Positions 8,758-17,586 of a DNA stretch of 64,000 bases are shown here, piece after piece; the first letter of the stretch is position 1; every line of letters begins with the position of its first letter. The position numbers and the translations under genes are program-made. Under the pieces are notes generated by a model that saw nothing but the letters and a program-made list of their open reading frames with translations, had not been told where the DNA came from and ran no database searches. This stretch comes from Oxobacter pfennigii (lineage in GTDB: Bacteria; Bacillota; Clostridia; Clostridiales; Oxobacteraceae): assembly GCF_001317355.1 (NCBI RefSeq), contig NZ_LKET01000014.1, forward strand, positions 1-64,000. Reading direction: 5' to 3'.

Positions 8758-9462
8758 TTGCAAAAATATATAGAGGTTATAAATGTAAAAAAAATATATC
8801 AGATGGGGGAAGTGGAAATCAAAGCTTTAGATGACGTTTCCTTTTCCATAGACAAAGGCGAATTCGTAGTTGTGGTAGGACCCAGCGGTGCCGGCAAAAG
8901 CACGGTATTAAACATTTTAGGCGGTATGGACACATTAACAAGCGGACAGGTTATTGTGGACGGGCGAAACATAGGAGACTATAATTCAAAGCAGCTGACA
9001 ACCTACAGGAGACATGACATTGGCTTTGTTTTTCAGTTTTACAATCTGGTGCAAAACCTTACTGCCGTTGAAAACGTGGAACTTGCCACTCAGATATGCG
9101 ATAATCCCTTCGACCCGGCAGAAGTTTTAGAACAGGTAGGTTTAAAGGACAGAGCAAACAACTTTCCCGCCCAATTATCCGGCGGCGAACAGCAAAGGGT
9201 TGCCATAGCAAGGGCCCTTGCCAAAAACCCCAAACTGCTGTTATGCGACGAACCAACCGGGGCATTGGATTATAATACGGGTAAATCCATATTAAAACTT
9301 TTACAGGATACCTGCCGTGATTTAGGCATGACTGTCGTTGTCATAACTCACAATCTTGCCATTTCCCCTATGGCTGATAGGGTTATAAAAGTTAAAAACG
9401 GTAAAGTGGATGATATATCTGTAAATGAACATCCTATGCCTGTGGAAAGGATTGAATGGTAG
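8758..9462 (+). CDS. ABC transporter ATP-binding protein, MacB/LolD type
   Basis: The 234-residue ATPase has Walker [11 protein letters not shown]-loop FQFYNL, signature LSGGEQQR, Walker [13 protein letters not shown] and the H-loop ITHN. The DEPTGALD and FYNLV features place it with MacB/LolD/FtsE-like ATPases, which drive mechanotransmission by FtsX-type permeases. The start is TTG at 8758 with AAGAAGGGG upstream. The stop overlaps the permease start by 7 nt, so the two are translationally coupled. Confidence 0.93.
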   Translation: MQKYIEVINVKKIYQMGEVEIKALDDVSFSIDKGEFVVVVGPSGAGKSTVLNILGGMDTLTSGQVIVDGRNIGDYNSKQLTTYRRHDIGFVFQFYNLVQNLTAVENVELATQICDNPFDPAEVLEQVGLKDRANNFPAQLSGGEQQRVAIARALAKNPKLLLCDEPTGALDYNTGKSILKLLQDTCRDLGMTVVVITHNLAISPMADRVIKVKNGKVDDISVNEHPMPVERIEW

Positions 9463-12400
9463 CTATGAAAAATGCTCTGCTCAAGGATACATTGAGAGAG
9501 ATACAAAAGACCTTTTCCAGGTTTCTCTCCATTTTTGCCATTGTTGCCCTGGGTGTTTCTTTTTTTGCGGGAATCAAGGCTGCCTGTCCGGACATGAAAA
9601 TCACTGCCGATACCTATTTTGATGAATACAGGCTTATGGATATAAGGCTTGTATCAACTATAGGGTTTAATGACGAGGATGTGAAAGCCGTTAAAAGCAC
9701 ATCCGGAGTAGAAGGAGTTTTCCCCACCTATTCCATGGATGCAATAGTTAGCATCCAGAAAAAAGATGTGGTATTTAAAGTATTGTCCCTGCCTATGAAT
9801 AAGCTGTATAATCCTGACGAATCATATATAAACAGGGTAAGGCTTATATCCGGAAGGTTTCCGCAAAAGGAAAATGAATGCGTAATAGAAAGCGAGAATA
9901 TAAGTCCCAACCTAAACATAGGCTCTAAAATTAAGCTGGAATCGGGAACGGACTGGAACATTAGCCAGAGCCTTAAAGTAAGCGAATATACCATAACGGG
10001 CATCGTGGAATCGCCTTATTACATTTCCTTTGAGAGAGGAACAAGTTCTATTGGAAACGGCAAAGTACACTGCTTTATACTGGTACCTCAGAATAATTTC
10101 AGGCTGCCGCTTTACACCGATGTTTTTGTAACCGTAAAGGGCGCCAGGGATGCACAAAGCTATGATGATATATATGAAACAATTGTCGACCCTGTGAAGG
10201 AAGCATTAGAGGATGTAGGGGAAGACAGGGTAAAAAAACGTAATGATGAAATTCTTTATTATGCTTATAAAGAGCTTAACAATCAAAAATGGCAGCTGGA
10301 TATGACACAAAGAAAGCAAAATAAAGAAATAAATACTGCCGACCTTGCCCTTTTGGAATCAAAGCTTCAAATTATAAGCGCAAACATGTCCCTTTCATCC
10401 GGCGAGGATGAATTTTACAATACCATGAGAGCAGCCGAAGACAGCATAAACGATGGCTTCAGAAAATTAGAAGAAAATGAAAGGGAACTGAATAAAAACC
10501 TTCAAAGTATAAATTCTGCAATGAAGCGGGCATCAGAAACCGAACTTCAGCAATATAAGGCTATGGAGTCACAGCTTAATGCAGCAAAAGCCAGCCTTGA
10601 AGTCTCGAGGCAGCGGCTTGAAAGTGAAAAAAGGGGACTTGAAGCTTATAAAAAAAGCATACTGGATGATTTTATAAGCAATAGAACTATGATTGATAAT
10701 TCAATTGAAGACATCATAAGAGGTAATCTTGACATAAAGGCTGGGAAAAAGTTATCTGATATAAAATTCCACCAGGCCAACCAGCAAATAAAAACTGCTG
10801 AGGAAGAATTGGAGGAGATGGAGGAACCGGAATGGTATGTACTGGATAGGGACACCAACCCCGGATTTGCCGAATACGGCAGCGCCGCAGACAGAATGGA
10901 TGCAATTGCTGCAGTATTTCCCGTGTTCTTTTTCCTCATTGCCGCACTGGTTTGTTTAACTACCATGACCAGGATGATAGATGAACAAAGGACATATATA
11001 GGAACACTTAAAGCTTTAGGCTACAATAAACTGTCCATAGCTTCAAAATACCTTCTATATGCCGCCGTTGCCAGCATAGGCGGCAGCATATTGGGGCTTT
11101 TAGTGGGCTTTAACCTGTTCCCTACAATAATTTTCAATGCCTATGGCGCCATGTACTCATTGCCTCCCATTATTACGGAGTTCAATGTGGAATATGCCGC
11201 ATTATCCATGGCAGCCGCCGTATTGACGACTACACTGGCAGCCTTTTTTTCCTGCAACAAAGAGCTTTTAATGACACCTGCTCTTCTTATGAGGCCTAAA
11301 GCGCCCAAGGCAGGAAAAAGGATATTGCTGGAGAGAATTACTTTTATATGGTCCAGGTTTAATTTTACCCATAAAATAACCGCCAGAAATATGTTCAGGT
11401 ATAAAAAGCGTTTTTTTATGACGGTAATAGGTATAAGCGGCTGTACCGCCCTGCTGGTAACCGGATATGGCTTAAGGGATTCTATTCTGTCCATATCTCA
11501 AAAACAATATGGGGAGATTTATCACTACGATTTATCCGTCAACCTTAAGGAGAGCTATAAGACCGACGAAACTCCGGAAATATTGACTGATATTGCAAAG
11601 GATAACCGTATAACAGATTATATACTTTTGAATGAACAAAATGTGGATGCCGGAACTGAATTAACCGAAAAAGCTGCATCCTTAATAGTTTCAAAAAATA
11701 CCACGAAGCTTCAGGATTTCATAACCTTCCGGGTGAGAACAACGGGGGAAAAGCTAGAGCTTGATGACAAGGGCGTAATTATTACCGAAAAGCTGGCTAA
11801 ACTTTTAAATGTAGCTGTTGGGGATACCATATATCTAACGGATGAAGATGATAACAAGGTGTATGTAAAAATAACGGGTATAACAGAGCACTTCGTATTC
11901 CATTATATTTACATGACCCCGGAGCTTTACAATTCCCTTTTCGAGGATGAGATAGAGTTTAATCAGGTTAAAGCCGTCATTGCCGATGGCTCAAAGGAAT
12001 TTGAAAATACATTATCCACAGATTTGATTAAGGATTCCGAGGTGAGCTCCATAACCCTTTCCTCCAATACAATGGCAACTTTAAGCGATATTGTAGAGAG
12101 CCTGGATTTTATCATAATAGTTTTGATTGCATCTGCAGGAGCTTTAGCCTTTGTGGTTTTATACAACCTTACAAATATAAATATAACCGAGCGTTTAAGA
12201 GAAATTGCCACCATCAAGGTCCTTGGCTTTTACGATAATGAAGTGTCCGCCTATGTATACAGAGAGAATGCTATTTTAACCGTCATAGGCATTTTTGCCG
12301 GCCTGGTACTTGGCATATTCCTTCACAAGTTTATAATACTTACAGCTGAAATAGAAAGCCTTATGTTCGGAAGAGAGATAAAAATACCAAGCTACATTTA

Positions 12401-12503
12401 CTCAGCCATTCTCACAGCAGTATTTGCAGCATTGGTAAACACGGTAATGTATTTCAAGCTTAAGAAAATAACCATGGTTGAATCCTTGAAATCGGTAGAT
12501 TAA
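9456..12503 (+). CDS. Large FtsX-family ABC permease with coiled-coil ectodomain
   Basis: The 1015-residue membrane protein has an N-terminal helix (FLSIFAIVALGVSFFAG), an ectodomain with a long charged coiled coil (about 290-465, many E/K/Q heptads), three helices with FtsX signature (from about 490), a second N-terminal-type helix (RFFMTVIGISGCTALLVTG), another ectodomain and three final helices. This duplicated FtsX arrangement is typical of Firmicute MacB-like or peptide-sensing permeases. With the ATPase it may extrude peptides or lipids or remodel the envelope. The substrate is unknown. The start at 9456 is supported by GGAAAGG at 9444-9450. Confidence 0.9.
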   Translation: MVAMKNALLKDTLREIQKTFSRFLSIFAIVALGVSFFAGIKAACPDMKITADTYFDEYRLMDIRLVSTIGFNDEDVKAVKSTSGVEGVFPTYSMDAIVSIQKKDVVFKVLSLPMNKLYNPDESYINRVRLISGRFPQKENECVIESENISPNLNIGSKIKLESGTDWNISQSLKVSEYTITGIVESPYYISFERGTSSIGNGKVHCFILVPQNNFRLPLYTDVFVTVKGARDAQSYDDIYETIVDPVKEALEDVGEDRVKKRNDEILYYAYKELNNQKWQLDMTQRKQNKEINTADLALLESKLQIISANMSLSSGEDEFYNTMRAAEDSINDGFRKLEENERELNKNLQSINSAMKRASETELQQYKAMESQLNAAKASLEVSRQRLESEKRGLEAYKKSILDDFISNRTMIDNSIEDIIRGNLDIKAGKKLSDIKFHQANQQIKTAEEELEEMEEPEWYVLDRDTNPGFAEYGSAADRMDAIAAVFPVFFFLIAALVCLTTMTRMIDEQRTYIGTLKALGYNKLSIASKYLLYAAVASIGGSILGLLVGFNLFPTIIFNAYGAMYSLPPIITEFNVEYAALSMAAAVLTTTLAAFFSCNKELLMTPALLMRPKAPKAGKRILLERITFIWSRFNFTHKITARNMFRYKKRFFMTVIGISGCTALLVTGYGLRDSILSISQKQYGEIYHYDLSVNLKESYKTDETPEILTDIAKDNRITDYILLNEQNVDAGTELTEKAASLIVSKNTTKLQDFITFRVRTTGEKLELDDKGVIITEKLAKLLNVAVGDTIYLTDEDDNKVYVKITGITEHFVFHYIYMTPELYNSLFEDEIEFNQVKAVIADGSKEFENTLSTDLIKDSEVSSITLSSNTMATLSDIVESLDFIIIVLIASAGALAFVVLYNLTNINITERLREIATIKVLGFYDNEVSAYVYRENAILTVIGIFAGLVLGIFLHKFIILTAEIESLMFGREIKIPSYIYSAILTAVFAALVNTVMYFKLKKITMVESLKSVD

Positions 12504-12584
12504 TAATTTATACTGTTTATATTATTGTCTAACAAGCCAAGTGGTGTTATTATAATTGTGTAAATTATTTTGGGGAGGCCGCAA

Positions 12585-13208
12585 ATGGGCGAAGAAATAA
12601 CACAAAAGCCAATGTATCAGCAAATAGCACTGGATATTGCCCGCCGCGTTGTAAACGGCGACTTTCAGGCAGGCTGTAAAATTCACGGTCGTTCCACTCT
12701 TGCCGGCGAATATAATGTGTCTCCTGAAACTGTGAGAAGGGCGGTAATTCTCCTTCAGGACATGGATGTGGTTTCAGTTTCCCATGGAAGTGGCATTACC
12801 ATTAACTCCCAGGAGGAAGCCTGTAAGTTTATAGACAAATTCAAGGATATGGAATCCATAGCATCCTTGAAAATGAATTTAGACAAGCTATTTGAGGATA
12901 AAAAAGAGATTGATTCAAACCTTGCCAATACCATTGAAAAAATAATAGATTATTCCGACCGCTTAAGAAACATAAGCCCTTATAATCCGCTGGAAATAGA
13001 AATCAAGGAAGATTCGATGGTGGTCGGTGAGACCGTTTCTTCCGTAAAGTTCTGGCAAAATACCGGCGCTACCATAATAGCAATCAGAAGAGACAAGGAC
13101 ATTATACTTTCTCCCGGCCCTTATGCTGAGTTTAGGGCAGGGGATGTGATTGTGGTGGTTGGAGATGAAGGAGTTTTAAAAAGAGTTAAAGTTTTCCTGA
13201 ATGTATAG
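12585..13208 (+). CDS. BusR-like GntR regulator with RCK_C (TrkA_C) domain
   Basis: The 207-residue protein has an N-terminal GntR (YtrA-type) winged helix (residues 1-72), a helical linker likely to be coiled coil (80-120) and a C-terminal RCK_C/TrkA_C domain (about 127-207, with GATIIAIRR and FRAGDVIVVVGDEG). This domain order is that of BusR, a repressor that binds c-di-AMP through RCK_C and controls osmolyte uptake. The frame opens at 12570, but GGGGAGG at 12572-12578 selects the ATG at 12585. It follows the ABC permease by 80 bp and precedes a c-di-AMP riboswitch operon, which supports a c-di-AMP-related role. Whether it controls the ABC pair, the downstream operon or distant genes is not shown. 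Confidence 0.85.
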   Translation: MGEEITQKPMYQQIALDIARRVVNGDFQAGCKIHGRSTLAGEYNVSPETVRRAVILLQDMDVVSVSHGSGITINSQEEACKFIDKFKDMESIASLKMNLDKLFEDKKEIDSNLANTIEKIIDYSDRLRNISPYNPLEIEIKEDSMVVGETVSSVKFWQNTGATIIAIRRDKDIILSPGPYAEFRAGDVIVVVGDEGVLKRVKVFLNV

Positions 13209-13246
13209 AATGTTATACTTAATTATATATAGTTTTTATATAAACA

Positions 13247-13448
13247 GGGTCTGTTGCATTTTAAACAACGTAATGAGCATTGTGAGAGTTCTGTACAAGT
13301 TCTTGGTGACACTTTCGCAGAAAATACTTAGAATTTTAGATTGTTTGAGCGGAGTGAAGTTTAAAAATTCTTGTATTTTCAAGGCAGGGAGCCTTAGAAC
13401 TTGCAGAACACGAACATAGCAATGCAGTGTTTAAAATGCAACAGACCC
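13247..13448 (+). repeat. Long-hairpin repeat, copy B (about 200 bp)
   Basis: The 202-bp copy has perfectly complementary ends (GGGTCTGTTGCATTTTAAAC and GTTTAAAATGCAACAGACCC) that differ from copy A at several positions on both arms, so pairing is preserved. It starts 39 nt after the BusR-like stop codon and, unlike the other copies, lies between genes of the same direction. Confidence 0.9.
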
Positions 13449-13470
13449 TTAATTTATTTATTTTAAGAAA

Positions 13471-13507
13471 TTGACAACTGACAACTTAAATAATATAATT
13501 AAGTTGT
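13471..13507 (+). promoter_or_regulatory. Consensus promoter with overlapping perfect inverted repeat
   Basis: TTGACA (13471-13476), a 17-bp spacer and TATAAT (13494-13499) form a perfect vegetative promoter for the riboswitch operon. A perfect 9-bp inverted repeat, ACAACTTAA (13481-13489) and TTAAGTTGT (13499-13507), overlaps the -10 and the start site. A tandem TGACAAC (13472-13478, 13479-13485) also lies in the spacer. These are candidate operators, the BusR-like protein encoded just upstream being the obvious candidate repressor. Confidence 0.8.
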
Positions 13508-13550
13508 ATCTTGCTATCTCAAGGAGGTCTGGTAATTTAAAATTATTAAC

Positions 13551-13673
13551 AAGCGCTGAATTCACAGTATGTGAAGCGGGGGACCCGATAATATGGGGTG
13601 AATCCGATGCATTTAAATGCATTGGAGGGGTCATACTCTTTCGATCCTAATCCGTCAGCTAACCTCGTAAGCC
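13551..13673 (+). ncRNA. Cyclic-di-AMP riboswitch (ydaO/yuaA leader)
   Basis: The leader contains the conserved AGCGGGGGACCC block (from 13574), GGGGTGAATCC (13595-13605), a variable hairpin (ATGCATTTAAATGCAT) and the hallmark 3' block ATCCGTCAGCTAACCTCGTAAGC (ending 13672). These match the ydaO/yuaA riboswitch, which senses c-di-AMP and usually turns genes off at high c-di-AMP. It ends 23 nt before the start codon. I see no U-run terminator. The ACCTC in its 3' strand could pair with GAGGAGGT of the ribosome binding site (13681-13688), so control may be at translation. Confidence 0.92.
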
Positions 13674-13695
13674 AAAGAAAGAGGAGGTAAAAATT

Positions 13696-14823
13696 ATGAA
13701 GAACAATAAAAAGAGCTTGAATTATGCTGTTATCGGAGCAGGTAACGGCGGTCAGGCGATGGCCGCGCATCTGGCCTTATGCGGGCACAATGTGCGCTTA
13801 TACAATAGAAGCATTACGAAAATAAAGAAAATACAGGAACAAAGAGGTATTTATCTCACCGGAAAAGAAGAAGGCTTCGGCAGGCTTTCTTCAATGACAG
13901 ACAATATAAAAGAAGCAATAGAAAACGCAGATGTAATAATGGTAACCATCCCGGCATCAGGCCATAGAGAGATAGCAAATCTATGCCATCCTTACCTTAA
14001 AGACGGGCAAATCATTGTCTTAAATCCCGGCAGGACAGGCGGCGCTTTGGAGTTTCTTAATATCATAAAGCAAAAAGCTCCCAATAAAAATATTATAATA
14101 TCTGAAGCCCAGACCTTTGTTTATGCTTGCCGTGCAGAAACAGCAGGCGTTGTTAAAATTTTCAGCATTAAAAACCAAGTATCCTTGGCTTCCATACCCT
14201 CATATATGACAAAGTACGTTGTGGATACCATAAAGGATGCTTATCCTCAGTTTATTCCGGCAGATAATGTTTTGGAAACCAGCCTCAATAACATTGGTGC
14301 TATTTTTCATCCTTGTCCTACCCTTTTAAACTGCGGACGGATAGAATCCACCAATGGAGATTTTGAATATTATTTAGAAGGCATCACTCCCACTGTTTCA
14401 AAAATTTTAGAGCAGATGGATTCAGAAAGAGTTAAAGTAGCCCATGCGCTGGGAGTCAAAACAGTTACGGCCCTTAAATGGCTTGAAGTCACTTATGGTT
14501 CAAAGGGAGAAAGCCTTCATGAAGCCATTCAGAATACTTCAGGATATATGGGCATTAAGGCCCCTAGTTCAATGGATACCAGATATATTTTTGAAGATAT
14601 ACCCGAAAGCCTGGTTCCTATTTCAGCCATAGGGGCAACTGTAGGCATCAGGACACCAATAATTGATTCTATCATAAATCTGGCATGCACTGCTCACGGT
14701 GAAAACTATTTTGCGGCAGGCCGAAATGTAAGAAATTTAGGAATAGAAGGACTTACGGTAAGTGAGCTTATGGAGCTTGCAACTTTCGGTATAGTTGAAA
14801 GGCCCAGGGAGGTTGTTGCATAA
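13696..14823 (+). CDS. Opine/octopine-dehydrogenase-like NAD(P)-dependent oxidoreductase
   Basis: The 375-residue protein begins with the dinucleotide-binding loop GAGNGGQAMA (residues 17-26) and has the helical C-terminal domain of the NAD/NADP octopine/nopaline dehydrogenase family, including IGAIFHPCP and the catalytic-region HxxGVK (AHALGVK). Family members reductively join an amino acid to a 2-oxo acid, or oxidise the reverse. It is first in a two-gene operon under a c-di-AMP riboswitch, with RBS AGAGGAGG at 13680, and its stop overlaps the next ATG by one base. The partner suggests a pathway to an unusual amino acid derivative. The substrate cannot be read from sequence. Confidence 0.82.
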   Translation: MKNNKKSLNYAVIGAGNGGQAMAAHLALCGHNVRLYNRSITKIKKIQEQRGIYLTGKEEGFGRLSSMTDNIKEAIENADVIMVTIPASGHREIANLCHPYLKDGQIIVLNPGRTGGALEFLNIIKQKAPNKNIIISEAQTFVYACRAETAGVVKIFSIKNQVSLASIPSYMTKYVVDTIKDAYPQFIPADNVLETSLNNIGAIFHPCPTLLNCGRIESTNGDFEYYLEGITPTVSKILEQMDSERVKVAHALGVKTVTALKWLEVTYGSKGESLHEAIQNTSGYMGIKAPSSMDTRYIFEDIPESLVPISAIGATVGIRTPIIDSIINLACTAHGENYFAAGRNVRNLGIEGLTVSELMELATFGIVERPREVVA

Positions 14824-16469
14824 TGAAAAAGATAATTGCAGCTGCTATCGGAAATTGCGTCCACGTAGCAGGTGTTGCAAATTTTCTCAAGCTTGCAGAA
14901 AAAGAAGGATATGATACGGACTTCTTAGGCCCTGCAGTTTCCATAGAAAACCTTATTAAAGCCATAAAGAAGCAAAAACCCGATATAGTGGGGGTAAGCT
15001 ACAGGCTGACTCCATCTGCGGTAAAGCCCCTTTTGGATGAGTTACAAAGAGCAATTGAAGATAACGGTTTATTAAACATAGAATGGCTTTTTGGCGGTAC
15101 CCGTCCGGTATGCGAAGTAGCAAAAAGCTATAGCTTCTTTAAAGAAATCTTTGACGGGAGCAGCGATGATGAATTTACCATATGCTATCTTAGCGGTAAA
15201 TCCAGTGACTGTAAGGATACTTATTTTGAAAGTAGCTTAATTGAGAGAATAAATAGAAAATATCCATATCCTGTGCTCCGGCATCATTTTGGTCTGCCTT
15301 CACTTTCGGCTACCATTGAAGGCATAAAAACCATATCGGAAGCAAAGGTGCTGGACGTTATTTCCATAGCCCCCGATCAGAATGCCCAGGAACATTTCTT
15401 TGAAATGGAGAAGGCCAGCAGTGCCTTGGATGGTGCCGGGGGGGTACCGGTAAGATCTCCTGAAGATTTCATAAAGATGTATGAAGCATCAAGAAGGGGT
15501 AATTACCCTCTTTTAAGATGTTACAGCGGTACCAGCGATGTGTTCCGTTTCGCAGAAATGCTGAGAGAAACTATAAATAACAGCTGGGCTGCAGTTCCAT
15601 TATGCTGGTATAACGTCTTAGACGGAAGAGGCCCAAGGGATGTTGAAACTTCCATAAGGGAAAATCAGGCCCTTATGAAATGGCACGGCGATAGAAATAT
15701 ACCCGTGGAGGTTAATGAATCACATCATTGGAGTTTAAGAGACGCCCACGATACCATCGGCGTGGCCTCGGCTTTTCTAGCTGCCTACAATGCCAAAAGA
15801 ATGGGAGTTAAGGATTATATTGCACAATACATGTTCAATGTACCTCCGGCCATATCTCCAAAAATGGATTTAGCTAAAATGCTGGCTAAAATAGAGATGA
15901 TAGAATCTCTGGAGAATGAACACTTCAAAGCTTATCGCCAGGTCAGGTCCGGACTTGCAAGCTTTCCGGATGACTTAAATACTGCTAAAGGACAGATGGC
16001 AGCTTCAATTTATCTTGGTATGGCAGTTAAGCCTCACATAGTACATGTAGTGGGATTTTGCGAAGCTCATCACGCAGCCCTGCCCGAAGATATAATCGAA
16101 AGCGCCAGCATAGCCCGGGGAGTAATTAAAAACTGCTTGTTAGGGCTTCCTGATATGTCCATGGATAGAGAAGTACAGAGCCGTAAGAATCAGCTTATTG
16201 ATGAAGCCCAGTATTTATTAAAATCCATGTATCAAATTTCCCCTGAATCAAAGGATCCCTGGTGTGACCCATCCGTCATTGCAGAGGCAATTGCTATTGG
16301 AATTTTGGATGCACCCCATCTTAAGGGAAACAAAGCTGCAAAGGGAACTTTGAAAACCAGGATGGTAAATGGCTGCTGTGTAGCCTATGACGATGTAAAA
16401 GACACGGTTATATCTGAATGCGACAGAATAGATATGCTTTTTAACAGAATAGATATGCTTACAAAATAA
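14823..16469 (+). CDS. Cobalamin-binding TIM-barrel protein, glutamate-mutase-like
   Basis: The 548-residue protein joins an N-terminal B12-binding Rossmann-like domain (residues 1-130: CVHVAG, VGVSYRL, WLFGGT) to a TIM-barrel-like domain (about 160-420: GAGGVPVR, LRCYSGTSD, NESHHWSLRDAHD). The His and Gly of the DxHxxG cobalt-ligand motif are kept (CVHVAG), while the Asp is replaced by Cys. The fold order is that of a fused small and epsilon-like subunit of glutamate mutase, suggesting a B12-dependent carbon-skeleton rearrangement, but no experimentally known subfamily is recognised. It is translationally coupled to the opine-dehydrogenase-like gene. Functions other than mutase, such as B12-dependent methyl transfer, remain possible. 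Confidence 0.68.
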   Translation: MKKIIAAAIGNCVHVAGVANFLKLAEKEGYDTDFLGPAVSIENLIKAIKKQKPDIVGVSYRLTPSAVKPLLDELQRAIEDNGLLNIEWLFGGTRPVCEVAKSYSFFKEIFDGSSDDEFTICYLSGKSSDCKDTYFESSLIERINRKYPYPVLRHHFGLPSLSATIEGIKTISEAKVLDVISIAPDQNAQEHFFEMEKASSALDGAGGVPVRSPEDFIKMYEASRRGNYPLLRCYSGTSDVFRFAEMLRETINNSWAAVPLCWYNVLDGRGPRDVETSIRENQALMKWHGDRNIPVEVNESHHWSLRDAHDTIGVASAFLAAYNAKRMGVKDYIAQYMFNVPPAISPKMDLAKMLAKIEMIESLENEHFKAYRQVRSGLASFPDDLNTAKGQMAASIYLGMAVKPHIVHVVGFCEAHHAALPEDIIESASIARGVIKNCLLGLPDMSMDREVQSRKNQLIDEAQYLLKSMYQISPESKDPWCDPSVIAEAIAIGILDAPHLKGNKAAKGTLKTRMVNGCCVAYDDVKDTVISECDRIDMLFNRIDMLTK

Positions 16470-16492
16470 TTGAAAATAGTCCTCCTAAAATA

Positions 16493-16535
16493 AAAAGGGC
16501 ATAAGGATTTTTAATTAAAATTCTTATGCCTTTTC
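16493..16535 (+). terminator. Strong intrinsic terminator of the riboswitch operon
   Basis: AAAAGGGCATAAGGATTTT (16493-16511 region) pairs with AAAATTCTTATGCCTTTT (ending about 16534), with one bulge, and is followed by CCATTTAT. It closes the two-gene operon. Confidence 0.85.
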
Positions 16536-16820
16536 CATTTATCCTAAAATGTTCTTGATAAAAATTAATTGCAATAAATTATCGATTTATATATTATATT
16601 ATAAATAATAAGTTGTAATATAAATTTATAAATACTGATTTTTAATGCGAAAATAATATGCTTTTTAAAAGCAGAAATCAATTAGGAATATATATTATGC
16701 TTGAACCGGAACTTAGGACTAAAATATAATAAAAAGCTGATAAGCATTAAATTTATATGAAATCCTTGGTTATATTTATTTTTGTAAGCTATGGTTATGT
16801 TTATAATAGGGGGGAAAAGA

Positions 16821-17501
16821 ATGGCCGATTTCAGCCTATTGAGAAAGATGTTTATGTTCCGTGACTTAAGCGACGAAAGCCTTATCAAAGTCTGCAGCAT
16901 ATGGCATGAAAGGATGTATAAAAAAGGAAAGATAATATTCATGGAGGGCGAGCCCGGATATGCCTTTTATTATGTAATATCGGGCAAGGTTAAAATATAT
17001 AATACAGCAAGTGACGGAAGGGAACATATTATTCACATTTTCGGTGATGGTAATGTATTTGGTGAAGTGACAATATTGAATAATATCGCTTATCCTGCTA
17101 CTGCAGAGGTACTTGAAGACAGCCGGATAGGCATGATAAAAAATGATGAACTTGAATTACTCATGAAGGAAGATGGCTCTCTGGCCTTTGAGCTCATTAA
17201 AGTATTGTGCCGCAGGCTTCACATGGCAAGTATAGAGATACGCAACCTGGCATTTAAGGACACCCTGCAGAGGACTGCCATATCCCTTTTAAAGCTCTCT
17301 CAAAGCCATGGAGTAAAAACTTCAAGGGGTATAGAATTAAATATCGATATAACAAGGCAGGAACTGGCAGACGTTGCCGGAACTACAAGGGAGTCGGTTA
17401 CCCGGGCATTATCAAAACTTAAAAAAGATAAAATCATAGATATGGGCGACACTATAATCATAAAGGATGTTGACCAGCTGATAAAATGGATAGATAATTG
17501 A
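16821..17501 (+). CDS. Crp/Fnr-family transcription regulator
   Basis: The 226-residue regulator has a cyclic-nucleotide-binding-type beta barrel (residues 12-125) and a winged helix with the recognition helix TTRESVTRAL (188-197). R190, E191 and R195 match the CRP residues that contact TGTGA half-sites. There is no N-terminal Cys cluster, so it is not an FNR-type Fe-S sensor. The effector is unknown (CO/heme, a nucleotide or redox state are candidates). The frame opens at 16791, but AGGGGGG before the ATG at 16821 fixes the start. It converges on the CO dehydrogenase operon, whose upstream region carries a TGTGT-N6-TCACA site (21376-21391). Confidence 0.9.
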   Translation: MADFSLLRKMFMFRDLSDESLIKVCSIWHERMYKKGKIIFMEGEPGYAFYYVISGKVKIYNTASDGREHIIHIFGDGNVFGEVTILNNIAYPATAEVLEDSRIGMIKNDELELLMKEDGSLAFELIKVLCRRLHMASIEIRNLAFKDTLQRTAISLLKLSQSHGVKTSRGIELNIDITRQELADVAGTTRESVTRALSKLKKDKIIDMGDTIIIKDVDQLIKWIDN

Positions 17502-17503
17502 AT

Positions 17504-17542
17504 AAAAACACCCCGTTCTGCTTAAATGAACGAGGTGTTTTT
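17504..17542. terminator. Bidirectional terminator between the Crp-type gene and cooS
   Basis: AAAAACACCCCGTTC (17504-17518) pairs with GAACGAGGTGTTTTT (17528-17542). A runs on one side and T runs on the other serve both convergent genes. Confidence 0.9.
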
Positions 17543-17586
17543 ATGCTTATTAAGTTATTATGGAGACTAATACCATATCAATTCCA

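Noticed and set aside
12570-12584. TTG start for the GntR-RCK_C regulator at 12570
   Set aside because: The extra codons include the GGGGAGG ribosome binding site of the ATG at 12585.
13546-13770. Minus-strand 74-codon frame across the c-di-AMP riboswitch
   Set aside because: The region is explained by the aptamer and the start of the opine-dehydrogenase-like gene.
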